A DNA stretch of 64,000 nucleotides from Autumnicola tepida. Lineage in GTDB: Bacteria; Bacteroidota; Bacteroidia; Flavobacteriales; Flavobacteriaceae. Below are positions 36,703 through 45,475 of the stretch, piece by piece. The stretch covers positions 1 to 64,000 of the forward strand of contig NZ_JAVRHQ010000008.1 in NCBI RefSeq assembly GCF_031846485.1, read 5' to 3'. The position numbers were made by a program, and so were the translations under genes. A model generated the notes under the pieces. The model saw only the letters and a program-made list of their open reading frames with translations, had not been told where the DNA came from and made no database searches. Every line of letters starts with the position of its first letter. Within the stretch, counting starts at the first letter, position 1.

Positions 36703-37422
36703 TTAGAGAAGATTCAGGCGTTTCATAAGCTGGGGTTTATTCCTTCTGCTTATCGGGATTACTTCTTTACCAATAAGCACACTGTTATCCTGAATGTCCA
36801 CTATCATTTCGAGGTTGATAATAAAGGAACGATGTACTCGTAGAAATTTGGAAGCCGGTAACTTTTCCTCTATTTTCTTGAGGGTAGAATAGGTAATATA
36901 ATTTTCATCCAGGGTTTTAATATATATAAAATTCCCCTTTGCTTCGATCATTTTTATACCTGGTATATCTATCTTAATAAGACGCTTATCAATATTTATG
37001 TAAAGAACGCTTTCTTCTCTGGACAAAACCTCTTCTTCAGGTTTTTTTACCTCGGCCTTTGTACCTTTTTTTCTACTAGATGCTTTAGTGATGGCGCTCT
37101 CAAATTTGTCCTTTTTTATGGGTTTTAGCAGGTAATCTGTAATATTATCAAACTCGAAAACATTAAGAGCAAAGCTTTTACTGGAGGAAATTAAAATGAT
37201 TTGCGGATTATAATTTAAGGCTCTTATAAAATCAAAACCGTCAAAACCAGGCATAACAATGTCCAGAAAAATCAAGTCTATTTTTTTCTGTGTATTAAGA
37301 TATTTTAGTGCTTCTACCGATGAATTAAACTCTTTCAATAGAACTAAATCATCTCTCTGCCTGATTAATTCTATCAATATTTTTCTTGGTAATTCCTCGT
37401 CATCAACAATTACGCAGTTCAT
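36703..37422 (-). CDS. LytTR-family response regulator
   Basis: A 239-residue regulator with a full receiver (DDEE at 7-10, phospho-acceptor Asp54 in LIFLDIVMPG, Ser in LISSSKSFA, Lys in LLKPIKKDKF) and a C-terminal LytTR domain (about 135-239; MIEAKGNFIYIKT, FLRVHRSFIINLEMI). A Lys/Glu-rich linker sits near 115-130. No LytS-type kinase is adjacent. It lies 142 bp downstream of the glycosyltransferase gene and might answer to the kinases of that operon, which is inference. Confidence 0.9.
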   Translation of the reverse strand: MNCVIVDDEELPRKILIELIRQRDDLVLLKEFNSSVEALKYLNTQKKIDLIFLDIVMPGFDGFDFIRALNYNPQIILISSSKSFALNVFEFDNITDYLLKPIKKDKFESAITKASSRKKGTKAEVKKPEEEVLSREESVLYINIDKRLIKIDIPGIKMIEAKGNFIYIKTLDENYITYSTLKKIEEKLPASKFLRVHRSFIINLEMIVDIQDNSVLIGKEVIPISRRNKPQLMKRLNLL

Positions 37423-37564
37423 TTTCCATTTTTGTATAAAATATGAATAAGCAAGCAGTATTCTAAGTCATCTGCCTGTACCTATTTCAACACTTTTTTG
37501 ATAAATTTAAAGTACGAAAATAATTCTGAAATAATGCGAATAACTGTTGCATGTAAAAATTAAA

Positions 37565-38989
37565 TTATTTCTTTTTCTGTGGATTTCCTAAACCGGTTCG
37601 CTGCATGGTGCCCCAATTCTTCTTTCCTTTATAAAGATCCCAATTTCCTTTAACAGAAGCCCACATAATAAAAGGATGATAGACCAAAGGCTCGATAAGG
37701 ATGGTACCAATCAGCTTTATAATATATTTGGGTTTTTTGTACTGCTGAAAAGAGAACTCTTCAAAGAAAAGCGCGGTTATCGAAAATAGAATTGCAAAAG
37801 AATATACTACCGCAAAGAAGATGAGATACACCACCGGATTCAAATCGCTGAAAATAAACAGGTATATCACGTAGAGAATGCCCAGAAATTCAATGAGAGG
37901 CGCAAGCCATTCAAAAAAGAACCAATACGGGGTACTTAACATTCCCAGAACTTTATACTTTGGGTTAAAAAGCATTTTCCGATGTATCCACAGGGTTTCA
38001 GCCGTTCCTCTAGTCCAGCGGTTTCGCTGCCTGTGCAGGATATGCCATTTTTGTGGAACTTCTGTCCAGCATAAAGGATCTGGAACAAAACCTACATTAT
38101 AAGAAATCTTTTCTTCCCTCATCTTTCTTCTCATCCTAACCAGTAGCTCCATATCTTCCCCTACTGTATCTGTGTTATAGCCTCCTGCTTTTATCACCGT
38201 TTCTTTATCGAACATGCCAAAAGCTCCGGAAATGAGGAGAAGTCCATCTAAGCGGGACCATGCCATCCTGCCCATCAAAAATGCTCTGAAATATTCAATG
38301 ATCTGGGCACGGGCTAAAAAAGTATCAGGGAGTTTTACATCAATTATTCTTCCGTCTTCAATAATACATGAATTTGCCACTCGTATAATTCCTCCGGAAG
38401 CGATCACTTTTTTAGTGTTATTCAGAAAAGGTTTTACGAGTTTCATCAGCGCATCGCTTTCCAGAATACAATCAACGTCTATACAGCATGTAATTTCATG
38501 ATCGCAAAGATTGATGCCTGTATTTAAAGCATCTGCTTTTCCGCCGTTTTCCTTATCTATTATCTTTAAATTTTTATACGCTTTGTTTCGGGATCTGTAG
38601 ACTGCCCGCACTTTCTGTGTAGGAATGAACTGGTAATATTTAAAGTCCTTTTCTTCCAGGTCAAAAGTTTCAATTAATTGCTGCAAAGTGCCGTCTTTAC
38701 TACCATCGTTTAGAATTACTATTTCACAGGATGGATAGTTAAGAGTAAGCAGGGAGCGAACGTTTTCTACCACATTTGCCTCTTCGTTATAGGCAGGGGC
38801 AAGCACCGAGATAGATGGTAAACTTGAAGATTGTAAAAGTGTGAATTCAGCCTGGAAATTATGTTTTCGCTTATAATCCCGAATTTCAAGAAAGGAAAAA
38901 ATTGCAGCAAAACTGTAACCCAGGGAGATAATTATGCCGTAAAATAAAAATAACCAGCTGGCTATCTCTGCAATTTGATAAATATTCAA
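37565..38989 (-). CDS. Processive family 2 glycosyltransferase (PgaC/BcsA-like membrane synthase)
   Basis: A 474-residue membrane glycosyltransferase. Membrane helices at about 5-35 and four near 345-450 enclose a GT2 domain with APAYNEEANV, ILNDGSKDGT, the DVDC metal-binding motif, EDMELLVRM (general-base Asp) and QRNRW. This set marks processive synthases such as cellulose, hyaluronan, chitin and poly-N-acetylglucosamine synthases. There is no PilZ domain. It is the last gene of a five-gene minus-strand run with signalling genes, and I infer secretion of an exopolysaccharide under phosphorelay control. The sugar cannot be told from sequence. Confidence 0.9.
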   Translation of the reverse strand: MNIYQIAEIASWLFLFYGIIISLGYSFAAIFSFLEIRDYKRKHNFQAEFTLLQSSSLPSISVLAPAYNEEANVVENVRSLLTLNYPSCEIVILNDGSKDGTLQQLIETFDLEEKDFKYYQFIPTQKVRAVYRSRNKAYKNLKIIDKENGGKADALNTGINLCDHEITCCIDVDCILESDALMKLVKPFLNNTKKVIASGGIIRVANSCIIEDGRIIDVKLPDTFLARAQIIEYFRAFLMGRMAWSRLDGLLLISGAFGMFDKETVIKAGGYNTDTVGEDMELLVRMRRKMREEKISYNVGFVPDPLCWTEVPQKWHILHRQRNRWTRGTAETLWIHRKMLFNPKYKVLGMLSTPYWFFFEWLAPLIEFLGILYVIYLFIFSDLNPVVYLIFFAVVYSFAILFSITALFFEEFSFQQYKKPKYIIKLIGTILIEPLVYHPFIMWASVKGNWDLYKGKKNWGTMQRTGLGNPQKKK

Positions 38990-39034
38990 ACTTTCAGTGT
39001 TTTGGAATTCAGGAGAAGAAGCTTCAATTACTTT

Positions 39035-40060
39035 CTACACAGTAACGCTGTTCGATTCTTCGATAAAATTTGATTTTAAATTATTAAAAACCTGCAGATT
39101 CATCCAGTCATGAGCAGGAATACGATTTTCAAATTTCAAAAAATCATCTGTATTTCCAATTCTTTGAAGAATCTTTATAATCACTTTTTTTGTATTTGGT
39201 GTTTGCGAGTTAAACGTTTCCTTACAATAATCCAGTAGTTCTGAATATTCTAACTGTGCGAGATATTCTATGGCTGCATTCTTTAATTCTTCCTTTTCAC
39301 TCAAAAGAAAAGGAACCATTTTATCTATATTTTCATATTGATTGTATTCGCTAATCATCTTCATTGAAAAAAGCTGAACACTGGTTAAAGTATGATGTAA
39401 CCAAATAGAAAAATCGGGTATTGGACCGGAATATTTTGTTTTTAAACATTCTTCGATATAGATCTGCTCCCAAAGCGTAATTGGGGTTTTAATCAAATCA
39501 AGAAATTCCAGCGGTTTTTCTTCTGAAATAGTTATAAGGTAAAAAATGGCCTGCTGTCGTACTTCTTCCCTTTCCGAATTAAGATGACTTTGTACAAGTT
39601 CCTTAAAATCGATAAGGCGAAGTTCTGAAGATACATATATGGCCCTCGCTATTTTATACCATATTCCACTTTTTAGATCTCTTTCTGTGAGTTTATCCAG
39701 TTCCCACATAAAGAAAAGGTCGCAAATCATGGTATTGGTGCTGCCTTTGAAATTTTCTTCAAAAACAAGTAAAGTTTTAATTGCTATTTTCTGTTCGAAA
39801 GCACTCTTTAAATTCTGGCTTTGAAAAGTCTTAATATCATTGGGGGACAAGCTTTCATCAAATAAATAGATGTTTATAAAGTTGCTTAACGCCTCATTTA
39901 ATTTCTTAAGCTTTTTTTCTTTCAGAATCTTCTGATATCGGAGAAAAAGTATAGAAGAAATAAAAAAAAGCGTGATTAGAAAGAATACCATTGTGAAAAT
40001 AAGATTGATTTTTAAGATCAATTCTCCGTTCTGGATGATATGTTCTATAAACTCCTCCAA
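39035..40060 (-). CDS. HEAT-repeat membrane protein
   Basis: A 341-residue protein with one N-terminal membrane helix (about 18-43, IFTMVFFLITLFFISSILFL) and a long alpha-helical cytoplasmic part. The spacing of helix pairs (for example EREEVRQQAIFYLITI, then SEKEELKNAAIEYLAQL) matches HEAT-like repeats. It lies between a stand-alone receiver (8 bp) and the family 2 glycosyltransferase (45 bp) and is almost certainly co-translated with them. A membrane scaffold that links the receiver to the synthase is a plausible role, inferred from order alone. Confidence 0.8.
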   Translation of the reverse strand: MEEFIEHIIQNGELILKINLIFTMVFFLITLFFISSILFLRYQKILKEKKLKKLNEALSNFINIYLFDESLSPNDIKTFQSQNLKSAFEQKIAIKTLLVFEENFKGSTNTMICDLFFMWELDKLTERDLKSGIWYKIARAIYVSSELRLIDFKELVQSHLNSEREEVRQQAIFYLITISEEKPLEFLDLIKTPITLWEQIYIEECLKTKYSGPIPDFSIWLHHTLTSVQLFSMKMISEYNQYENIDKMVPFLLSEKEELKNAAIEYLAQLEYSELLDYCKETFNSQTPNTKKVIIKILQRIGNTDDFLKFENRIPAHDWMNLQVFNNLKSNFIEESNSVTV

Positions 40061-40068
40061 CTTAATTC

Positions 40069-40449
40069 CTATTTAATCTCCGGCAGTGATGCAGATTTTA
40101 TAGACCTTTTCACGCGTACCGATAGTTCATTGGGGCTAAATGGTTTTGTTATAAAATCTTCAACTCCAAGATTAAATGCATCCATAATGATATCTTCCTG
40201 CTTTGAAGTAGATAGTACGATAATTGGTGTTCCTGGGTAGACGGCTTTCACGTGTTCTATCAACTGTATTCCGGTTACAAAAGGAAGCATTAGATCTGTA
40301 AGAATAAGATCGAACTTTTGTTTCTCCAGAATCTCTTTTGCAACTCTACCATCTTCTGCAATAAAAACCTCGTAACCATCTCTCGATAATTTAAACTCAA
40401 GAGATTTGCTCACCATCGGGTTATCCTCTATAATCAGAATCTTTTCCAT
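40069..40449 (-). CDS. Single-domain response regulator
   Basis: A 126-residue receiver. The start is the ATG at 40449; an upstream GTG also keeps the frame, but the ATG gives the usual MEKILIIEDNP beginning. Acidic pair EDN at 8-10, phospho-acceptor Asp52 in LILTDLMLP, Ser-Thr in VLSTSKQED and Lys in TKPFSPNEL are complete. There is no output domain. The start lies three bases after the stop of the HPt gene and the end 8 bp before the HEAT gene, which suggests translational coupling. It is the likely last step of the phosphorelay made by the two upstream genes. Confidence 0.9.
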   Translation of the reverse strand: MEKILIIEDNPMVSKSLEFKLSRDGYEVFIAEDGRVAKEILEKQKFDLILTDLMLPFVTGIQLIEHVKAVYPGTPIIVLSTSKQEDIIMDAFNLGVEDFITKPFSPNELSVRVKRSIKSASLPEIK

Positions 40450-40452
40450 CAC

Positions 40453-41166
40453 TCACGATTTTTTTAGGGTAAAATCTGTCTCCAGTTCTTTTTTTATCTT
40501 TTCAAAAATTTTCCTGAGTTCCTTTATCTGGACAGGCGCTTCTGAAGCATTAAATTTATAGATAAGATGATTGCACAAACCAGCGGCTTCATCGTTCAGC
40601 AACATTTCAAATGAAGGTTTGATGTGGTGCGCAATTTCGCCTATTTTTTTGGATTCCTGATTTTCCAGGGCTTTTTCCAGTAGTAATATTTGTTCGCTTA
40701 CAGAAGTTTTAAAAATTTCTATACTACCACATATAAATTCAGTATTTCTGTCTGAAATCTCTGTAAGGTACTCCAGTGAATAATGCAAAGCATCCTGTTT
40801 CACTTCTATCTTTTTACTGCATAGCTTTTGCAAACCTTCCAGGGTAAATGGCTTTTGAAGTAATTTCTCATCGTTCTTTGCCGATTTCTTTGTAGAAGAA
40901 ATAAAAATGGGAGCGTTCTTTCCTAATTCAATCTGGATGTATTCTGTAGTTTGGGTCACATTCATAGGCTGTAGGCCTTCCTCCAGGATAATGATATCGG
41001 CAAAATTGTTCTGTAACCAGAGAATAGCTTCTACGCTACTTTTAAAAGATGTAACTTTAGCATCACAATTATTTTGCACTACATCGACAAATCGCTTTAC
41101 TTCATCCCCATTACTTTCAATTATAAGGATCGACTTTAAATCACTATTTTTCAATTTATCATTCAT
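40453..41166 (-). CDS. Pseudo-receiver with HPt phosphotransfer domain
   Basis: A 237-residue protein. Residues 10-110 have the receiver pattern (ILIIESNGDE, IFISST, KPFTLEGL), but the phospho-acceptor position is Glu62 in ADIIILEEGL, which could mimic the phosphorylated state. Residues about 130-230 are an HPt four-helix bundle with the phospho-His in IAHHIKPS (His180). It sits between a hybrid kinase (151 bp upstream) and a receiver (3 bp downstream), the right place for the phosphotransfer step. The AHxIKPSF variant instead of AHxLKG is one I associate with Bacteroidota HPt proteins. Confidence 0.85.
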   Translation of the reverse strand: MNDKLKNSDLKSILIIESNGDEVKRFVDVVQNNCDAKVTSFKSSVEAILWLQNNFADIIILEEGLQPMNVTQTTEYIQIELGKNAPIFISSTKKSAKNDEKLLQKPFTLEGLQKLCSKKIEVKQDALHYSLEYLTEISDRNTEFICGSIEIFKTSVSEQILLLEKALENQESKKIGEIAHHIKPSFEMLLNDEAAGLCNHLIYKFNASEAPVQIKELRKIFEKIKKELETDFTLKKS

Positions 41167-41317
41167 TGGATTTTAATTGGGACAGCAAATCTTTATAGAT
41201 CTTAAAAACTGAGATTCCTTCGGAAAAATGTAAACGAATTTTAGTCAAAGTAAACTAATTTTTTCCATTTTCCTGCGTTAAATCTAGATCTTATGCGATG
41301 TTCAAATTTTTTAAAAC

Positions 41318-44300
41318 CTAATTCTCAATAAGGAATTTAGAAAGTTTCTCTTTAATATCATCAAGAATAACCGGTTTCGTTAGATAGTCATCCATACCCA
41401 TTTCAAGACACTTTTCCATTTCATCTTTAACGGTTCGCGCGGTTAAAGCTATTATCGGGATGTGCGAATTTTCTTTCTCTAATTTACGAATTTTTCCTGT
41501 AGCCTGAAATCCGCTCAATACTGGCATTTGTATATCCATGAAAATAAGGTCCAGTTCATGTTTTTCAAATTGTTCTACAGCTTCTTCACCATTTTCGGCC
41601 TGGAAGAGAGTAGCATTGGGCAGCGCTTTTTTAATAATGGTATTTGCAAGGAATTTATTAACCGGATTATCTTCAGCAATGAGAATATTGAATGGTTTTA
41701 AGAAGTTTTTAGTTTCAGGCAATTTTTCCTCAATGGCGACTTCATTTGTATAAGGCTGTTCTATTTCTTCAATTATCTCGTATAACTGGTGCAAATGAAT
41801 AGGCTTCGTGATATTGTACTGCACCTCAAGTTTACGGCATTTATTGATAATTTCTTCATCATTTACAGAGCTATGGAGTAAAATAATAGGCAGCTCCTCG
41901 GCTCCATAGCCCATCTCTGTCCTAATTTGTTCAATTAGCTTAATTCCATCCATATATGGCATATTATAATCTATAATGGCCAGATCAAAAGTTTCCTCCT
42001 TTGCTTTTATCGTACTCAGAGCCTCAATTCCATTACCGCATTCTTTAGATTTAATCTTGTTCACCGCAAGCATCTCTCTTAGGATGATGCGATTATTGGT
42101 ATTGTCATCAATAATCAGTACATTTTTAATAGAGGACAGAGGTTTGTTTTGTTTAGGAGCTTCTTTTTCGGTTTGTAGTCTTACCTTGAAGGAAAATACA
42201 CTTCCTTCATTAAGTTTACTTTTCACCTCAAGCTTGCTATCCATAAGGTTTAAAAGTTTATTACTTATGGATAATCCTAGACCGCTTCCTCCATATTTCC
42301 TGGTTGTGGAAGCATCTTCCTGATCGAATGCATTGAATATTTTCTTCAGGTTCTTCTTCGCAATTCCAATCCCGGTATCGCGTATGGCAAAGGAGAATAA
42401 TAATTCTTCCTCATGATCACCAATAACTTTAGAATCCACACTTAGCTCGATCTCTCCTTCTTTTGTGAACTTAACCGCATTGCCGAGTAAATTGGTAAGT
42501 ATCTGCCTTAATCTCACCGTATCAGCATAAACATATCTTCTGAGGAAAGGAGATATGTTCAAAAGAACTTCCAGCCCTTTTTTATGAGCCTGGTGTTTTA
42601 CGATATCCACCGTTTGCGCACATACCAGTACAAGATCGGTTCGCTCTTCACTAAGTTCTAATTTTCCAGCTTCTATTTTAGAGAAATCAAGTACATCGTT
42701 GATCAGGTCCATCAATGAATTTGCTGAATTATATACTGTTTTCATGTACTGGCTCTGGGATTCATCAAGTTCTGTCCTCATTAAGAGATCTGTAAATCCA
42801 ATAATTCCATTCAGGGGAGTCCTGATTTCATGACTCATATTGGCCAGGAATTCTGATTTGGCCTGATTCGCTGCTTCTGCCTTCTTCTTAGCTTTAATAA
42901 GAGATATTTCCATTTCCTTCAATTCAGAAATATCGGTAGCCACACCAAGATATCCGGTAATCTTGCCTTTATGATTTCTAATTGCTGTAACTACAAGCTG
43001 AACTGTAAATTCTGAACCATCTTTGCGAATATAGGTCCACTCTCTTGCATCAAAATTACCATCTTTGGCTTTTGCAGTAAAAACATCAAATCCCTGTATT
43101 TTCCGATTAAACTGCTCACTCAGTTCTTCACCTCTAAGCCTGATTTCTTCAGCATCATGTAATTTCTCAACATTAAGTTTTTTTATCACCTCTTCTGCAG
43201 TATAGCCAAGAAGGTTCTCTGCTCCTTTATTGAACTTTTGTACCACACCATGCAAATCTGTTTCAATCAATGAAACCTGCGTGCTGGCGTCCATCAAACT
43301 TTGCAATTCATTTAAGCTTTTTTGCAGCGCTCTCTGGGAAAGGATTCTTTGGGTGATATCACTTATCTGGCCTATTAGATATAAAGGTTTACCATTATCA
43401 TCCACAATTAAGGATACATTCAATAGCCCGAATATAGTTTTGCCATTTTTATGAATGAATCGCTTCTCTACACTATAGGTGTCAATTTCGCGGTTAAGTA
43501 AAGCCTTCAGTTGCGGTGTGTCTTTTTTAAGATCTTCTGGATGGGTTAACTCCTTTGAAGTTTTATGTTTAAACTCGGTTTTGGTGTAACCGAACATACT
43601 GGCGAGGTTTTGATTCACCATCAGCCAGTTGCCTTCAATGCTTACCACACCCATTCCGTTAGGGGAATATTCAAAAGCACTCTTAAACCTTTTTGCATTC
43701 TCTCTGGCTTCGAACTCCAGTTCTTTACTGGCAGTGATATCCTCTACCTGGCTTATAATAAGTTCATCTCCTTTATTCTCAGATCGTACAATACCGCTAT
43801 GCATACGGCACCAGATGAGTTTTCCCTGCTTTGTATAAAACTGAGCTTCTAATTGATAGTTATCAATTTCATTATTTGTTAGCCGGTTACGTTGTTCTAC
43901 GGCCTCCCTTAAAAAATCTGGATGGATCAGGTCTCTGAAGGTGAGCTTCATAGCTTCACTTTTATCCTTCTCTTCAAAGCCGAAGATTTTGAGACTGGCA
44001 GGATTTAACAGTAAGATTTTACCTGAGACATGTACTAGCAGGTTCCCTATGGTAGAATGATTGAAAACCGTTTCAAACTGTTCTTTAGCTCTTTCATAAT
44101 TAAGTTCACTCAGTTTTTTTGAATTAATATCCTGAAAAGCCCCATAAATTCTAACACATTTACCATTCCTGAATTCCGGTTTACCAAACGCCCTAACCCA
44201 GATTTCATTATTTTTGGCCGTGACTAATTTAAATTCAGAATCATATGGAGTTCCCTTTTCTATTGCTTCACCAACCATTTTAGTAACCTTATCCCTGCTC

Positions 44301-44905
44301 CAGCCCTCCTTGTAAAAATTAATTCCCTCACTCAAATTAGGTTCATAATCCTGGCCAACCTCATGAATGTCTTTAGTTACTTTGGTCCAGAAAACTTTGT
44401 TATTAACAAGGTCTACTTCCCAGCCTCCTACCTTTGCCAGTTCATTTGTTTCGTGGTATACGGAATTTAAATCTCTAAAATTCTTTAAGTCTACTGGGTT
44501 AGATTTTTCTTCCTTAAGGCGTGAAAACTTTATAATTATATAGTATTCTGAAGACGAGATTTTTATCTTTTTAGACCTGGTTTTAAAAGACACCTTCGTA
44601 TTAGTCGGTTTTTGAAACTGGAATGTGTCAGTTTCTGGCGGTTTACCTTCAAATCCTTCACCAAGGATATTTTCCTTTACTTGAGAAGGAATAGAAGTTT
44701 CCCATTTTTCTTCCTGCTCTTTTTCTGAAATAGTTTCATAGCCTATACTTTTCCAGAAAGCATTATTTATCCATATATCCCTGGTTTTGCCATATTTGAT
44801 TATCCAGATTCCATGAAGAACATCTTCAGTAATCCAACCGGCTAAAGATGGTTCTTTAACAACTAAACTGGAGAACAATTCTGTAAAATTGAATTTGAGA
44901 GGCAT
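41318..44905 (-). CDS. Hybrid sensor histidine kinase with five PAS domains and two receivers
   Basis: A 1195-residue soluble hybrid kinase. Five PAS or PAS-like domains lie in the first 660 residues, several with PAC tails (for example MSVNW-type repeats reading MFGYTKTEF and LLGYTAEEV). Then come HisKA with His692 in NMSHEIRTPLN, HATPase_c (NLLGNAVKFT, RDTGIGI, GSGLGLSI), receiver 1 (IIDDN, Asp in LAIIDYNMPYMDG) and receiver 2 (IAEDNP, Asp in LIFMDIQMP). No membrane segment or signal peptide is present. It is the first gene of the run hybrid kinase, pseudo-receiver-HPt, receiver, HEAT protein, glycosyltransferase, and looks like the input of a four-step relay. The ligand is unknown; PAS domains often bind heme, flavin or small metabolites. 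Confidence 0.92.
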   Translation of the reverse strand: MPLKFNFTELFSSLVVKEPSLAGWITEDVLHGIWIIKYGKTRDIWINNAFWKSIGYETISEKEQEEKWETSIPSQVKENILGEGFEGKPPETDTFQFQKPTNTKVSFKTRSKKIKISSSEYYIIIKFSRLKEEKSNPVDLKNFRDLNSVYHETNELAKVGGWEVDLVNNKVFWTKVTKDIHEVGQDYEPNLSEGINFYKEGWSRDKVTKMVGEAIEKGTPYDSEFKLVTAKNNEIWVRAFGKPEFRNGKCVRIYGAFQDINSKKLSELNYERAKEQFETVFNHSTIGNLLVHVSGKILLLNPASLKIFGFEEKDKSEAMKLTFRDLIHPDFLREAVEQRNRLTNNEIDNYQLEAQFYTKQGKLIWCRMHSGIVRSENKGDELIISQVEDITASKELEFEARENAKRFKSAFEYSPNGMGVVSIEGNWLMVNQNLASMFGYTKTEFKHKTSKELTHPEDLKKDTPQLKALLNREIDTYSVEKRFIHKNGKTIFGLLNVSLIVDDNGKPLYLIGQISDITQRILSQRALQKSLNELQSLMDASTQVSLIETDLHGVVQKFNKGAENLLGYTAEEVIKKLNVEKLHDAEEIRLRGEELSEQFNRKIQGFDVFTAKAKDGNFDAREWTYIRKDGSEFTVQLVVTAIRNHKGKITGYLGVATDISELKEMEISLIKAKKKAEAANQAKSEFLANMSHEIRTPLNGIIGFTDLLMRTELDESQSQYMKTVYNSANSLMDLINDVLDFSKIEAGKLELSEERTDLVLVCAQTVDIVKHQAHKKGLEVLLNISPFLRRYVYADTVRLRQILTNLLGNAVKFTKEGEIELSVDSKVIGDHEEELLFSFAIRDTGIGIAKKNLKKIFNAFDQEDASTTRKYGGSGLGLSISNKLLNLMDSKLEVKSKLNEGSVFSFKVRLQTEKEAPKQNKPLSSIKNVLIIDDNTNNRIILREMLAVNKIKSKECGNGIEALSTIKAKEETFDLAIIDYNMPYMDGIKLIEQIRTEMGYGAEELPIILLHSSVNDEEIINKCRKLEVQYNITKPIHLHQLYEIIEEIEQPYTNEVAIEEKLPETKNFLKPFNILIAEDNPVNKFLANTIIKKALPNATLFQAENGEEAVEQFEKHELDLIFMDIQMPVLSGFQATGKIRKLEKENSHIPIIALTARTVKDEMEKCLEMGMDDYLTKPVILDDIKEKLSKFLIEN

Positions 44906-45203
44906 AATTAATTAGATTTAGGCTGGATAAATCTAACTAAAATTTTCGTGGTTTGGCCTTCACTCTATTTTCGGACTGGTCAAAAATATAATATCTGCGT
45001 AGTTTAATGTCCTTGTCTTATAATCTTCCTCCAATCACAGGTAGGAGGGCCTTACCTTTTAAGCAGTGATTGAGGAAATCCTATCCAGAAGATCCTATTT
45101 GTGTCCAGCAACTTGAAATATACCTGGTTATAGTGTTTAATCCCGGGAATGAAATTAGGCTTGATCCGTGCAACGGGTGAAGTCATACTTTACAATTAAA
45201 AAC

Positions 45204-45274
45204 AAAAAACACTGAAAATCAATAGATTAACAGTGTTTTAGTTCTCTTTTCGATAAGGTTCGTCGGGGTGGCAG
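45204..45274. repeat. Left 71-bp direct repeat, probable attL of the integrative island
   Basis: This sequence recurs at 60355-60425 in the same orientation with only two mismatches. It contains the hairpin AAAACACTG/CAGTGTTTT and ends in GTTCGTCGGGGTGGCAG. Together the two copies bracket 15.2 kb that includes a tyrosine recombinase beside the right copy. The most likely reading is attL and attR. I could not match it to a tRNA or tmRNA 3' end. Confidence 0.8.
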
Positions 45275-45335
45275 GAAATACTACGGCTTTTCTAAAAGCT
45301 CGCTACCAGCCACTTTATTTTTTATCGAGAGGAAC

Positions 45336-45358
45336 TATTCACTGAATCATTCACTAAA
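45336..45358 (+). repeat. Subterminal 23-bp direct repeat, left copy
   Basis: TATTCACTGAATCATTCACT, followed by AAA, recurs at 60291-60313 with one mismatch and in the same orientation. Each copy lies inside the island, about 60 bp from attL and 40 bp from attR. It contains two ATTCACT (or ATTCACC) heptamers, as arm-type sites of tyrosine recombinases often do. Confidence 0.6.
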
Positions 45359-45475
45359 CTTGAAAGAACTATACGATCCATTTTATTTGATCGTCTTTGA
45401 TATTTTAAAAGTATAAAAAAAATTAATAATATTATTCTTCAAACGAAAATAGACCCATTCCTGACTCACAACGAA

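Noticed and set aside
45204..45274. A tRNA or tmRNA 3' end as the integration target
   Set aside because: The repeat has GTTCGTCGG and a hairpin, but I could not fold a cloverleaf or find an anticodon arm or CCA end on either strand.
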